The translations under genes were made by a program, and so were the position numbers. Below are positions 55,493 through 63,434 of a stretch of 64,000 nt of DNA, piece after piece (the stretch's first letter is position 1; the number at the start of each line of letters is the position of its first letter). Source of the DNA: UBA8437 sp963582065 (GTDB lineage: Bacteria > Planctomycetota > Planctomycetia > Planctomycetales > Planctomycetaceae). The stretch spans positions 1 to 64,000 of the forward strand of contig CAUZRQ010000003.1 in assembly GCA_963582065.1 (NCBI GenBank). Reading direction: 5' to 3'. Under the pieces are notes generated by a model. That model saw only the letters and a program-made list of their open reading frames with translations. It was not told where the DNA came from and made no database searches.

Positions 55493-56094
55493 CAGCCGGG
55501 GCACGGGGGGCGATCTGCGGTGCAGTGGCGGTGGTGTCGCTGGGCGTGGCGGCGTGGGGCTGGGCCGAGAATCGTCCGGTCAGCCAGAGCATTGCCGCCC
55601 TGGTGGTGGCCGTCGGAGCGATGCTGGCCTGGTGGCCACCGCATTGGGCCACTGGTGGGGGCGGCTATCGGATCCTGCTGGTGATCTGGTTGCCGGCCGC
55701 CGTGCTGGCCGCGTTCGAAGCGGCCGACGAGGGATTGGCCGGAACCAAGCAGTTGTACGGCCCAAGACGCATGAACTACGCCGACGTGATGATCGGGCTC
55801 TACCCGGACCGCGAGGGGTATCGGTTCCTGAAGGCCCAGCAGATGGGTCTTTGTCGAGAAGGGGTCATGCCGTCGGCGGGCGCCTGTCGGGAACTGGGGC
55901 CGGTGACGCTGGACCAGATTCGGGGAGAATTGGAACGGGCCATCCGGACTGGGGTGACCAGCAACGAGGACCTGCTGAGAATCTACGTTGAGGTTCTGGA
56001 GGAGGCGGGAGCCGAAGACGACGCCGCTCGGGCCAAGCGGGCACTGTATCGGCACCACCCCAACAGCGGGCTGGCGGACGCGAAAACGCAGTAA
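55489..56094 (+). CDS. Small membrane protein, unknown
   Basis: A 201-residue protein with two or three hydrophobic helices in residues 1-85 and a soluble C-terminal half (MNYADVMIGLYPDREGYRFL, then a helical TPR-like end). The GTG start overlaps the stop of copy B (GTGA) and has GGGAGGGG just upstream, so it belongs to the same operon. No family recognised. Last gene of the 49323-56094 unit, convergent with copy C 15 bp away. Confidence 0.72.
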   Translation: MTAGARGAICGAVAVVSLGVAAWGWAENRPVSQSIAALVVAVGAMLAWWPPHWATGGGGYRILLVIWLPAAVLAAFEAADEGLAGTKQLYGPRRMNYADVMIGLYPDREGYRFLKAQQMGLCREGVMPSAGACRELGPVTLDQIRGELERAIRTGVTSNEDLLRIYVEVLEEAGAEDDAARAKRALYRHHPNSGLADAKTQ

Positions 56095-56109
56095 GTAGTC
56101 GAAGTCCCG

Positions 56110-57942
56110 CTATTGCCGCCCGAGCGACTCGAGTTGTTGCCGGGCTGTTTCGAGATGTGTTCCACCCTCGCCGTCCTCGCTGAGAAGGTTTACGGCGTTG
56201 CGGAGATGGTGCCGGGCCTTGTCAGCCTGTCCGGAAATTCGATAGAGGCCACCGAGACCAAGAGCAGCGACGGCGAAGCGAGGCCGGATCGCCAGGGCCC
56301 GGAGGTAATGCGACTCGGCGTGGGCGACGTCGTCCAGGGACTGGTAGGCTGCGCCGAGGGCGAAGTGCACATGGTGGACCTGGTCGGAGAGTGGGTCGAG
56401 TTCCACTGAGCGGACGTAGTGGTCGACGGCCGACTGGGGATCCTTTTCGGCGGCAGCGACCAGTCCGCGGTTGTAGTGGGCCTTGGCGTTGCGGTCGCCG
56501 GAGAACGCCAGCGCCCGGTCAAGCGACTTGCGGGCTTCGGTGAGATTGCCGGCGGCGTAATGCCGTGTTCCGAGAGTCAGGTGGGCGTGGTCGTAACGGG
56601 GCACCGTGCGGACCAGGTGCTGGTACCTGGACAACTCACGACGGTTGCGTTCCTCCCTGGAAACGTAGACACCCGAGTCCCACCATTGGCTGAGCGTCAG
56701 TGCGGCGACGGCCACGACAAATGGGCTCCACTTGGCCGCGTGCAGCAGGCCATCGGTCAGGAGGCGGGAGTCGTCGTCGGCGTTGTCGCCGGAGATGCCC
56801 AGCCCCGCCCGGGTGCCCCGCTCGCGGACTTTCCAGATGAAGCCGTCGAAGTAGAAGTGGAGCAGCGTCGAGGTCCAGACCAGGCCGATCAGGATGTTCT
56901 GGATCGGCGTGAAGTTGATCTGGGCCTGGAGGTTGCTGAGGAAGCCGTATCCGACGACCAGTCCGACGTAAAGCCCCAGCATCAGCCCGCTGCGACGAAA
57001 CAGGAACCGCGAAAAACTGCCCACGTTCGGGTCGCCATCGACGCGTTTGAGGTTGAAGATCCAGACGATTGCCAGGTACTGAACGTCGTGGAAGATTTCG
57101 AACAACGCAATCCCGAACAGGATGTTGTCGACCTCGACCATCGCATACCACCAGTACCCGAAACTGATGGCCATGGTCAGCAGTTTGAGGGGATTGGGCG
57201 AGCGTCCCCTGGTGACACCCTGTGACAGATGGATGACGTAGGCCAGGGTGACCAGTGCGGTGCCGGCATTCCACAGGTTCCGGAATCCGCTGATCCAGAC
57301 GGGATCGATCGTCGGGCCCCCCGACTGGTAGAAGACCTCGAGCATCTGATAGACGCGGCCATCGGAATTGATCAAGCCGACTCCGAACCAGGACAGGCAC
57401 AGCAGCCAGTCGAGCAGCACGGTTCTGGGGTGGTGGTTTCCGATCTTGGCGTCGTAAATGCGGGCGAAGCCATAAACCTGCATCAAGCCGTGCCAGAAAC
57501 CCCACAACACCAGAATCACCATCATGCCCTGACGAAGTTCTGTGAACAGCAGGGGCAGTGTGGTGGCCAGCAGCAACGCCGGCACCAGCGTGAAACGCAG
57601 TCGGAAGCGCCGGAACAAAGACCGGTCACCATAGGCCCGCATCATGCCCGGGAGGTGATGACCCGTGGCACCAAATGCGGTCACGAAGGCGTAGATCACG
57701 TCCGGCGAGTACCTTTGCCGCGACAACCACAGCAGAGGCAAGATCAGCAGAGGTGTGGCGATGAACAGGACCAGGTCCCAGGTTCTGCCGATGATCCAGG
57801 GCGATCGGGCGAGCAGGACCGGGGCCGGTGTGGCCACCGAGTCACCCTGGGAGGTCTCCTGGCTCACCTGGTAGCTCCTGGACGGTCTCGATCCGGTGAG
57901 GGGCGACGAGTGTGTGGGCCTCACACCGACCGGACGTGGCAC
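56110..57942 (-). CDS. His-rich polytopic membrane protein with C-terminal TPRs (copy C)
   Basis: About 610 residues, closest in layout to the gene at 15842. Membrane part with GHHLPGMMRAYGDR (His95, His96), FWHGLMQVYGFARIYDAK, FEIFHDVQYLAIVW and LHFYFDGFIWKVRE, then a further helix and tetratricopeptide repeats to the end (LGTRHYAAGNLTEARKSL, HYNRGLVAAAEKDPQSAVDHY). Similarity to the others starts near residue 48; the first about 45 residues are poorly supported and the GTG at 57942 has no clear Shine-Dalgarno, so the start may be downstream (for example GTG ending at 57837). It abuts the cytochrome operon on the opposite strand. Confidence 0.78.
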   Translation of the reverse strand: MPRPVGVRPTHSSPLTGSRPSRSYQVSQETSQGDSVATPAPVLLARSPWIIGRTWDLVLFIATPLLILPLLWLSRQRYSPDVIYAFVTAFGATGHHLPGMMRAYGDRSLFRRFRLRFTLVPALLLATTLPLLFTELRQGMMVILVLWGFWHGLMQVYGFARIYDAKIGNHHPRTVLLDWLLCLSWFGVGLINSDGRVYQMLEVFYQSGGPTIDPVWISGFRNLWNAGTALVTLAYVIHLSQGVTRGRSPNPLKLLTMAISFGYWWYAMVEVDNILFGIALFEIFHDVQYLAIVWIFNLKRVDGDPNVGSFSRFLFRRSGLMLGLYVGLVVGYGFLSNLQAQINFTPIQNILIGLVWTSTLLHFYFDGFIWKVRERGTRAGLGISGDNADDDSRLLTDGLLHAAKWSPFVVAVAALTLSQWWDSGVYVSREERNRRELSRYQHLVRTVPRYDHAHLTLGTRHYAAGNLTEARKSLDRALAFSGDRNAKAHYNRGLVAAAEKDPQSAVDHYVRSVELDPLSDQVHHVHFALGAAYQSLDDVAHAESHYLRALAIRPRFAVAALGLGGLYRISGQADKARHHLRNAVNLLSEDGEGGTHLETARQQLESLGRQ

Positions 57943-57991
57943 GAACTAGTATAGGCGGCGGCGGCCGGGCGTGCGAAGAGGCCGGGGCCGT

Positions 57992-58648
57992 TCAACGCCC
58001 GGGGAGAATCACTCGACGGCCTGTCAGCGGGTGACGCGACGGTCGAAACCGAATCCGCGACGGCGGTCGGTCGACATCGCCTTCGACTGGATGTGGAGGT
58101 GTTCCCGGCTGCCGAGCGACGCGGCGATTGGGTGGCTTGATCGACTGAGGAACCGGGACGCGATTTGGTTGAGTTGACGGAAGAGGTGGTGCTGGAGGTT
58201 CAACTGGCCTGCTCGCCACTCGCGTCGGCTGTGGTTTGGGCTGTGGTTTGAGCTGTGGTTTGAGCTGTGGTTTGAGCTGTGGTTTGAGCTGTGGTTTGAG
58301 CTGTGGTTTGAGCTGTGGTTTGAGCTGTGGTTTGAGCTGTGGTTTGAGCTGTGGTTTGAGCTGTGGTTTGAGCTGTGGTTTGGGTGTGGGCATCGAGGGC
58401 AATGGGCTGATCGAGCGGATTTGAAACGGCGCTGAAACCAGCGGGTTGGCCGAGGACACGCGAGGTGAGCCGGGAGCGGTGTCCGCCCGGCGTGGTGAAT
58501 CGGCGGGGGCCGGAGGCCGTTCGGGCTGTGACCGACTGTCCTGGACCGGTTCGGGTTTGTCGGTCGGCTGAGTCCTGAGGAACATCGCACCGACGACCCC
58601 GATCAACAGGATCGCCAATGCCAGGCCGACCTGCGTGTCGCGGTTCAT
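57992..58648 (-). CDS. Anchored protein with KPQL repeat stalk
   Basis: A 218-residue protein: membrane helix at about 7-24 (VGLALAILLIGVVGAMFL), a Pro-rich linker, 13 KPQ-type tetrapeptides, and a basic Arg/Pro-rich end (PSRIRFRPSRHPLTGRRVILPGR). The low-complexity composition resembles a stalk across periplasm or wall, ending in a short basic tip. No family can be named. The downstream gene on the same strand begins 49 bp later. Confidence 0.65.
   Translation of the reverse strand: MNRDTQVGLALAILLIGVVGAMFLRTQPTDKPEPVQDSRSQPERPPAPADSPRRADTAPGSPRVSSANPLVSAPFQIRSISPLPSMPTPKPQLKPQLKPQLKPQLKPQLKPQLKPQLKPQLKPQLKPQLKPQLKPQPKPQPTRVASRPVEPPAPPLPSTQPNRVPVPQSIKPPNRRVARQPGTPPHPVEGDVDRPPSRIRFRPSRHPLTGRRVILPGR
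58229..58384. repeat. 12-bp minisatellite (13 units)
   Basis: Eleven identical tandem copies of CTGTGGTTTGAG (58241-58372) flanked by one variant unit (GGG ending) on each side. On the minus strand it encodes (KPQL/KPQP)13 in the anchored protein. Perfect copies imply recent expansion or homogenisation. Confidence 0.96.
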
Positions 58649-58876
58649 GGTGAATGTTCCCGAATGACCGAAGAACTGTTGAATGCGGTTCCTGAGAAAA
58701 CGGCGTGTAGAAATATGGGTCAGGAACGGATGCCGAGTGGTCTGCAGGACGGATTGGCCCCCCTTTTCAGTCGAATCCGAGGTGGCTGGCGATGACTGAA
58801 ACGGCTGGGAAAAGCTGGGGGGGCGGGCCGCTCGTGCCGGTTGCGGTGCCTGTTGGAAGTGCGTGCGAACCGCAGA

Positions 58877-59755
58877 TTACGGCTTGGCCGAACTCTGTTT
58901 CACGGGGCCGAGTCTGGGGATCTTCCCCAGCGGCCACACTTCCCAGCGGCGGACGAACATCTCGGCCATCTCGGCCTGAATCAGGATCTTTCCAGACCGG
59001 GGCAACACGGCGCGGGCCTCGTTGACCAGGACACCGTTGATACGGACCTGGATCGTGTCGGCTCGGCAGGTGACTTCCATTCGATTCCACTTGCCATAAG
59101 GAAGTTCAACATCCCGTTTGCCGCGAAATCCGAGGATGTCCTTCCAGTCGGGATCCCGTCCGAACCAGTTGACGCGGCCGGAAGTGAACTTCCGGGGCTT
59201 GCCGCCCTTTTTCCAGACCGGTTCGCCGTCGCGGTCAGAGACCACATCGCAGGTGATTCTCGAGGGGACCGGTTTGCCATCGGCGTACTTTCCTCCGATG
59301 ACAATAAAATCTCCGCAGCCTCCCTCGATGATCTGGCTCTCAATCGAAGCCATCCAGGTGCCGCCACCACTGCCGTCCGGTCCGGCGGCGTGGACCAGAA
59401 CCCCGGAATCACGGCTTCGGTCCTTGCGGCTGCCCCAGGTTCGGGGGCCCCATTTGAATTCGACCACGAGATGATAGTCGCGGTAGTCGTTATTGGTGCG
59501 GATGTAGCCGAACCCGTTGCCGGAAATGTGCAGCAGGCCATCGTGGACGCTGAAGACTTTGCGGGGGTCCTTGTTGCGGGAACCGCGGAGCCATGTCGAG
59601 AGTCCGTCGAGGTTTCGGCCGTTGAACAGGCGGCGAACCCCGTCGGTGGGAGTGATCGTCGGAACGGGCTTCTGTGGGTGGGCCGGGACGACCAGCAGCA
59701 GAAGAGCCAGGCACGACAGGCCGGGTAATGCGACGAAGAGTTTCGGGCGGTTCAT
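58877..59755 (-). CDS. DUF1080 (3-keto-disaccharide hydrolase-like) secreted protein
   Basis: A 292-residue exported protein: signal peptide (about 1-27, LFVALPGLSCLALLLLVVPA), then the LamG-like DUF1080 fold with RRLFNGRNLDGLSTW, VHDGLLHISGNGFGYIRT, YHLVVEFKWG, DSGVLVHAAGP, SIESQIIEGG and YGKWNRMEVTCRADTIQVRINGVLVNEA. Some family members hydrolyse 3-keto-glycosides; most planctomycete copies are untested. AGGA 7 nt upstream supports the ATG at 59755. The 228-bp gap to the previous gene shows nothing notable. Confidence 0.9.
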   Translation of the reverse strand: MNRPKLFVALPGLSCLALLLLVVPAHPQKPVPTITPTDGVRRLFNGRNLDGLSTWLRGSRNKDPRKVFSVHDGLLHISGNGFGYIRTNNDYRDYHLVVEFKWGPRTWGSRKDRSRDSGVLVHAAGPDGSGGGTWMASIESQIIEGGCGDFIVIGGKYADGKPVPSRITCDVVSDRDGEPVWKKGGKPRKFTSGRVNWFGRDPDWKDILGFRGKRDVELPYGKWNRMEVTCRADTIQVRINGVLVNEARAVLPRSGKILIQAEMAEMFVRRWEVWPLGKIPRLGPVKQSSAKP

Positions 59756-59848
59756 CCAGGAGTCCTTGTGGCCAGGGGGCTCCAACGAGTATGAAACGGG
59801 CGTCGTCGAACTGTCAACGAGTCGGACGGGCTGGAGAGGAGCGGTACG

Positions 59849-60355
59849 ATGGCAGAGGGGGCTCATCCGGCATCGTTGTCGATCGAGAGCCTGATGGCCG
59901 AGTGTGGTCAGCGGCAGGTGCGGCGGGGCGGACCCGGGGGACAACGGCGGAACAAGGTTGAGACCGGAGTGGTTCTTGTACACCGGCCGACGGGAATCGA
60001 GGCTGAGGCGAGCGAGCGGCGGCACCTGAAGGAGAATCTGCCGCTTGCGGTCAGGCGTCTGCGGTTGGTGTTGGCGGTTGAAGTCCGCCGGGCAGTTGGC
60101 GGCGGTCCGTCCGCCGTGTGGCAGGCGCGGTGTCACGGTGGCCGCGTGGTTGTCAGCCAGTCACACGACGACTTTCCGGCCCTGGTGGCCGAGGCGCTGG
60201 ACGTGCTGGCCGATCGCGACTGGGATCCGCGAGCGGCGGGCGAGTGGCTGGGCTGCACCTCGTCGCAGTTGGTCCGCCTGATTCGACGCTGTCGATCGGC
60301 GTTTGACCTGCTCAACCGTCAACGTCGGCAGGCCGGGTTGCACCTGCTGAAGTGA
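59849..60355 (+). CDS. RF-1 domain (GGPGGQ) peptidyl-tRNA hydrolase-like protein
   Basis: A 168-residue protein with the class I release-factor catalytic motif GGPGGQ at residues 27-32, in QVRRGGPGGQRRNKVETGV. There is no codon-recognition domain, as in ArfB/YaeJ and C12orf65-type rescue factors, but the C-terminus is not the short basic tail of ArfB: it is a compact helical part with WLGCTSSQLVRLIRRCRSAFDLLNRQR. It could release peptides from stalled ribosomes. GAGGAG lies 8 nt before the ATG. Confidence 0.85.
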   Translation: MAEGAHPASLSIESLMAECGQRQVRRGGPGGQRRNKVETGVVLVHRPTGIEAEASERRHLKENLPLAVRRLRLVLAVEVRRAVGGGPSAVWQARCHGGRVVVSQSHDDFPALVAEALDVLADRDWDPRAAGEWLGCTSSQLVRLIRRCRSAFDLLNRQRRQAGLHLLK

Positions 60356-60486
60356 ATTCCATGCTCCTCGTCCGCACCAACACTCGTTGACACCCCTTCG
60401 GGGAGAACTAGAATGGGGCTCGGGCAGGGGGGCCTCGGCCTGCCCGATCGGTTTCGTCTCAACCTGGCTGTTGGAGGACGTCCCGG

Positions 60487-62016
60487 ATGTCCATGTCGCA
60501 TCGTGGCCCCACGGCGCTGCACTTCACCGCCATCGCGTTGATGATCGGCACGTTTCTGCTGATTGCCGTCTCGTTCCTGTTTTACAGCGAGGCGCAGGAG
60601 ATGCGCGGTGCGGCTGTCCGTGCGGAGGCCGAGCAGGAGAAACTCGTCGATCAGGTCCGCGAACTGGACGACCGGATCGGAGTCCTCAAGGAGGTCCTGG
60701 GTTATGGTCACGCGGAGGTCGGCCAGATCGACGAACGCGATGCGTCAACGGTCGTCGGAGCGGCACGCACCGATATTGGCCGCGTGTTGAGACGCTCCGA
60801 GCTCAGCGAGCCAGTGTCGGCTCGCGAGGCGCTGGCCAGGCTGGCTCGTGAACGAGACAACCTGCTTATCGAACGCGACGCGTTGGTCGATTCGAAGTCG
60901 ACCGCGCTGGCCAATTATCGGGCGATGGAACGGATCTGGAAGGCGATTCTGAAGCCGGAAAAGGAAGCCCGCCTGACAGCCGAGAAGTCGCTGCTGTCGA
61001 ACCTCCGCGAACGCGAAGAGGTTCTGGCCGAAAAGGAACTCGAGATCGACGCACTGCGGGAAAGGACATCCGAGCAGCGCGATCAGATTGCCGAATTGCA
61101 GAAGTCGCTGGAGGAAAAGGGCAAGGTGATGGTCCAGAAATTCGCCCTGCATCGTTCGACCGTCCGACGTCTCAACCGGAACCTGCAGAAACGAGACTCG
61201 CACCGCTTCGAGAGATCCGACGGCAAGATCACGTTGGTCGACGACACCGGTCGGCTGGTGTGGGTGGATCTCGGGTCGTCCGACAAGCTTCGGGCGGGCA
61301 TTCGTTTCAGCGTATTCGACAGGGATGCCGAGCGTGTCGGCGGCAGTCGCAAGGGGCTCAAGGGTGTCATCGAGGTGGTCCGGGTGACCGGTCCTCATCG
61401 CTCGCAGGCCCGCGTGATTGACGGCGATCGCCTTGACCCCCTGTTGAGCGGAGATCTTGTCTTCTCCCCGATCTGGTCGGTGGGTCACGTCGAGCATTTT
61501 GCGTTGGTGGGCCTGGTCGATCTCAACCGTGACGGACGCAGTGACATCGAGGGCTTGAGGCGTTATGTCCAGGAATCCGGATCCCGGGTCAGCGTTTGGG
61601 TCGACGACGCTGGAGATCGAAGCGGTGGTGCCGTCGACATGAGGGTCAAATACCTGGTTGTCGGCCGCACACCGTCGCCGGATTCGGCTCGCAGCGACGC
61701 GCAGCGCACAGCCTACAATCGCCTGATCGGTCACCTGACCGCCATGCGGGAGGAGGCCTACGATCACGGTGTGCGAGTGATCCGGCTCAATGATTTCCTG
61801 GCCTACATTGGCTATCGATCGGGGTTGGGGACCGGTGTGTCGGTAACAAGTGAACCGGCTCCCGAGTCGAACAAACCGGCCAGCGGGCCGGGTCGGACCT
61901 CCCGTCTGAAACGGTCGCCTCGAGCAACTCCCGACGGCGTCAATCGGCGGTTCCGCAATTCCCGTGGCGGGAAGTCTCCGGGCAAGACACCACCGAACGG
62001 CAAATCGCCGCAGTGA
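60487..62016 (+). CDS. Membrane-anchored coiled-coil protein
   Basis: A 509-residue protein with one N-terminal membrane helix (about 11-33), a long coiled coil (about 35-240, Glu/Arg/Leu heptads), and a C-terminal globular region (about 245-440) with a pattern reminiscent of a BRCT-like alpha/beta fold (GLRRYVQESGSRVSVW, then MRVKYLVVGRTP). It ends in a basic disordered tail. GGAGG lies 9 nt upstream of the ATG. It overlaps the DUF58 gene (GTGA), so it belongs to that operon; its role is unknown. Confidence 0.75.
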   Translation: MSMSHRGPTALHFTAIALMIGTFLLIAVSFLFYSEAQEMRGAAVRAEAEQEKLVDQVRELDDRIGVLKEVLGYGHAEVGQIDERDASTVVGAARTDIGRVLRRSELSEPVSAREALARLARERDNLLIERDALVDSKSTALANYRAMERIWKAILKPEKEARLTAEKSLLSNLREREEVLAEKELEIDALRERTSEQRDQIAELQKSLEEKGKVMVQKFALHRSTVRRLNRNLQKRDSHRFERSDGKITLVDDTGRLVWVDLGSSDKLRAGIRFSVFDRDAERVGGSRKGLKGVIEVVRVTGPHRSQARVIDGDRLDPLLSGDLVFSPIWSVGHVEHFALVGLVDLNRDGRSDIEGLRRYVQESGSRVSVWVDDAGDRSGGAVDMRVKYLVVGRTPSPDSARSDAQRTAYNRLIGHLTAMREEAYDHGVRVIRLNDFLAYIGYRSGLGTGVSVTSEPAPESNKPASGPGRTSRLKRSPRATPDGVNRRFRNSRGGKSPGKTPPNGKSPQ

Positions 62017-63434
62017 TCGGTTCCGTATTCGGCAAGGGGCCCAGGCGGCGCGGTCCGTCTGGTCGAGTGGGCGAGTCGCGGGCCGGAGTGTCACTCAACG
62101 GATTGCTTGCCCTGGTCTGCGGTTTCGGCCTGTTGCTGGTACGCGACGGCCTGATCTCTACGGCGTCGCCGGATGCCCAGGCCAGCGTCCGGATTCTGTT
62201 GTGGCTGGCGGTGGTGGTGTTGTTGCTAGTCGGTGTGCGCGAGGTCCTGGGTCGCGGCATGAGAAAGGCCTACCGGGGGGTGGGCCGGGGTGGTCGTCGT
62301 GTGAGGCGGGCACCTCGGGAGGGGCTGTATTATCTCGGATTGATGGCAGCACTGCTGGTCGGCAGTTTCCTCGGCGGGGACAACCTGCTGATGCTGGTCG
62401 TGGCCCTGATGATCGGCCCGTGGCTGCTCAATGCCTGGGCCAGCGACATGCTGTTGTGGCGGTGCGATGTGAGACGGGCGATTCCCGATCGCGTGATGGC
62501 CGGGGAAGTGTTCTCGGTCGAATTGGTTGTCGAGAACCGCAAACGGCTGGTGCCTTCGTGGCTGGTCCTGGCCAGTGATCAGATCGAGAACGACCGGGAG
62601 ACGCTCGAAGCTCGCGTGCTGTTTGCTCGCATTCCGGGAGCCGATTGCCGAAGCGGCTACTACCGAATACGTCCCGGCCGCCGCGGCCGCTACCGGTTGG
62701 GGCCTATTGAACTTTCGACACGGTTTCCGCTGGGACTGATCGAGCGGGGCCTGGTGTTTCACCGGCCCGACGAGATACGAGTGTTTCCGAGGCTGGGTCG
62801 GGTGGCTGCGGGTTGGTACCAGGAGCAGGTCGAGTCAGCCGGCGCGGTGCCGCGACGGGCACGACGGGGGGGCGGAGCCGACGACCAGTTGCAGCGACTC
62901 CGGGAGTTTCGTTCCGGCGACAATCCGCGGGCTGTCCACTGGCGGACCACGGCACGCCGAGGCGAACTGATGGTCCGTGAGTTCGATCAGCATCGGCATC
63001 AGCACCTGGACCTGGTGCTGGACCTCTGGCAAACCGCCAGGCCCACCCAGGCCGATCGAGATCGTGTGGAATTGGCGGTCAGTCTCGCGGCGACGGTGTG
63101 TGTCGAGACCCTGCGACAGTCCTCGGATTCCAAGGTGGCATTGACAGTCTGTGGCGAGGGGATTTCGGAGCTGACCGGCCTGGCGGGGCCGCCCGGGGTC
63201 AACGAAGTGCTGGACCTCCTGGCAACGGTCCGTGCCGGCGCGGGTCCGCCGGATTCCCGGACGATCCTGGCACCGGCATCGGTCAGTCTTCGGGGGGTGC
63301 TGGTGACGACCCGGCCCGGGCTTGAGGCCCAGGGGCGATCCGGGTGGGTCGAAAACGATGAAACGAGAACGAGGATGCTGGTTCGCGCCGAGCCGGACCG
63401 TTTGCCGAGTTGGTTTTCGATCGAGGAGGCGTGA
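62013..63434 (+). CDS. DUF58 family membrane protein
   Basis: A 473-residue protein: hydrophobic helices at about 30-50, 55-75 and around 105-150, then the DUF58 domain with the diagnostic RSGDNPRAVHWRTTARRGELMVREFD and a vWA-like LDLVLDLW strand. DUF58 proteins normally stand in MoxR-DUF58-TgpA units; here TgpA follows directly (TGATG overlap) but a coiled-coil gene takes the place of MoxR upstream. Family call secure; function of these units is poorly known. Confidence 0.9.
   Translation: MIGSVFGKGPRRRGPSGRVGESRAGVSLNGLLALVCGFGLLLVRDGLISTASPDAQASVRILLWLAVVVLLLVGVREVLGRGMRKAYRGVGRGGRRVRRAPREGLYYLGLMAALLVGSFLGGDNLLMLVVALMIGPWLLNAWASDMLLWRCDVRRAIPDRVMAGEVFSVELVVENRKRLVPSWLVLASDQIENDRETLEARVLFARIPGADCRSGYYRIRPGRRGRYRLGPIELSTRFPLGLIERGLVFHRPDEIRVFPRLGRVAAGWYQEQVESAGAVPRRARRGGGADDQLQRLREFRSGDNPRAVHWRTTARRGELMVREFDQHRHQHLDLVLDLWQTARPTQADRDRVELAVSLAATVCVETLRQSSDSKVALTVCGEGISELTGLAGPPGVNEVLDLLATVRAGAGPPDSRTILAPASVSLRGVLVTTRPGLEAQGRSGWVENDETRTRMLVRAEPDRLPSWFSIEEA

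Noticed and set aside
58229..58384. CRISPR-like array
   Set aside because: Units are 12 bp, directly abutting, with no spacers.
58236..58424. Plus-strand repeat peptide (CGLS)n
   Set aside because: It is the antisense reading of the KPQL minisatellite. The minus-strand frame has a membrane anchor and extends well beyond the repeat.
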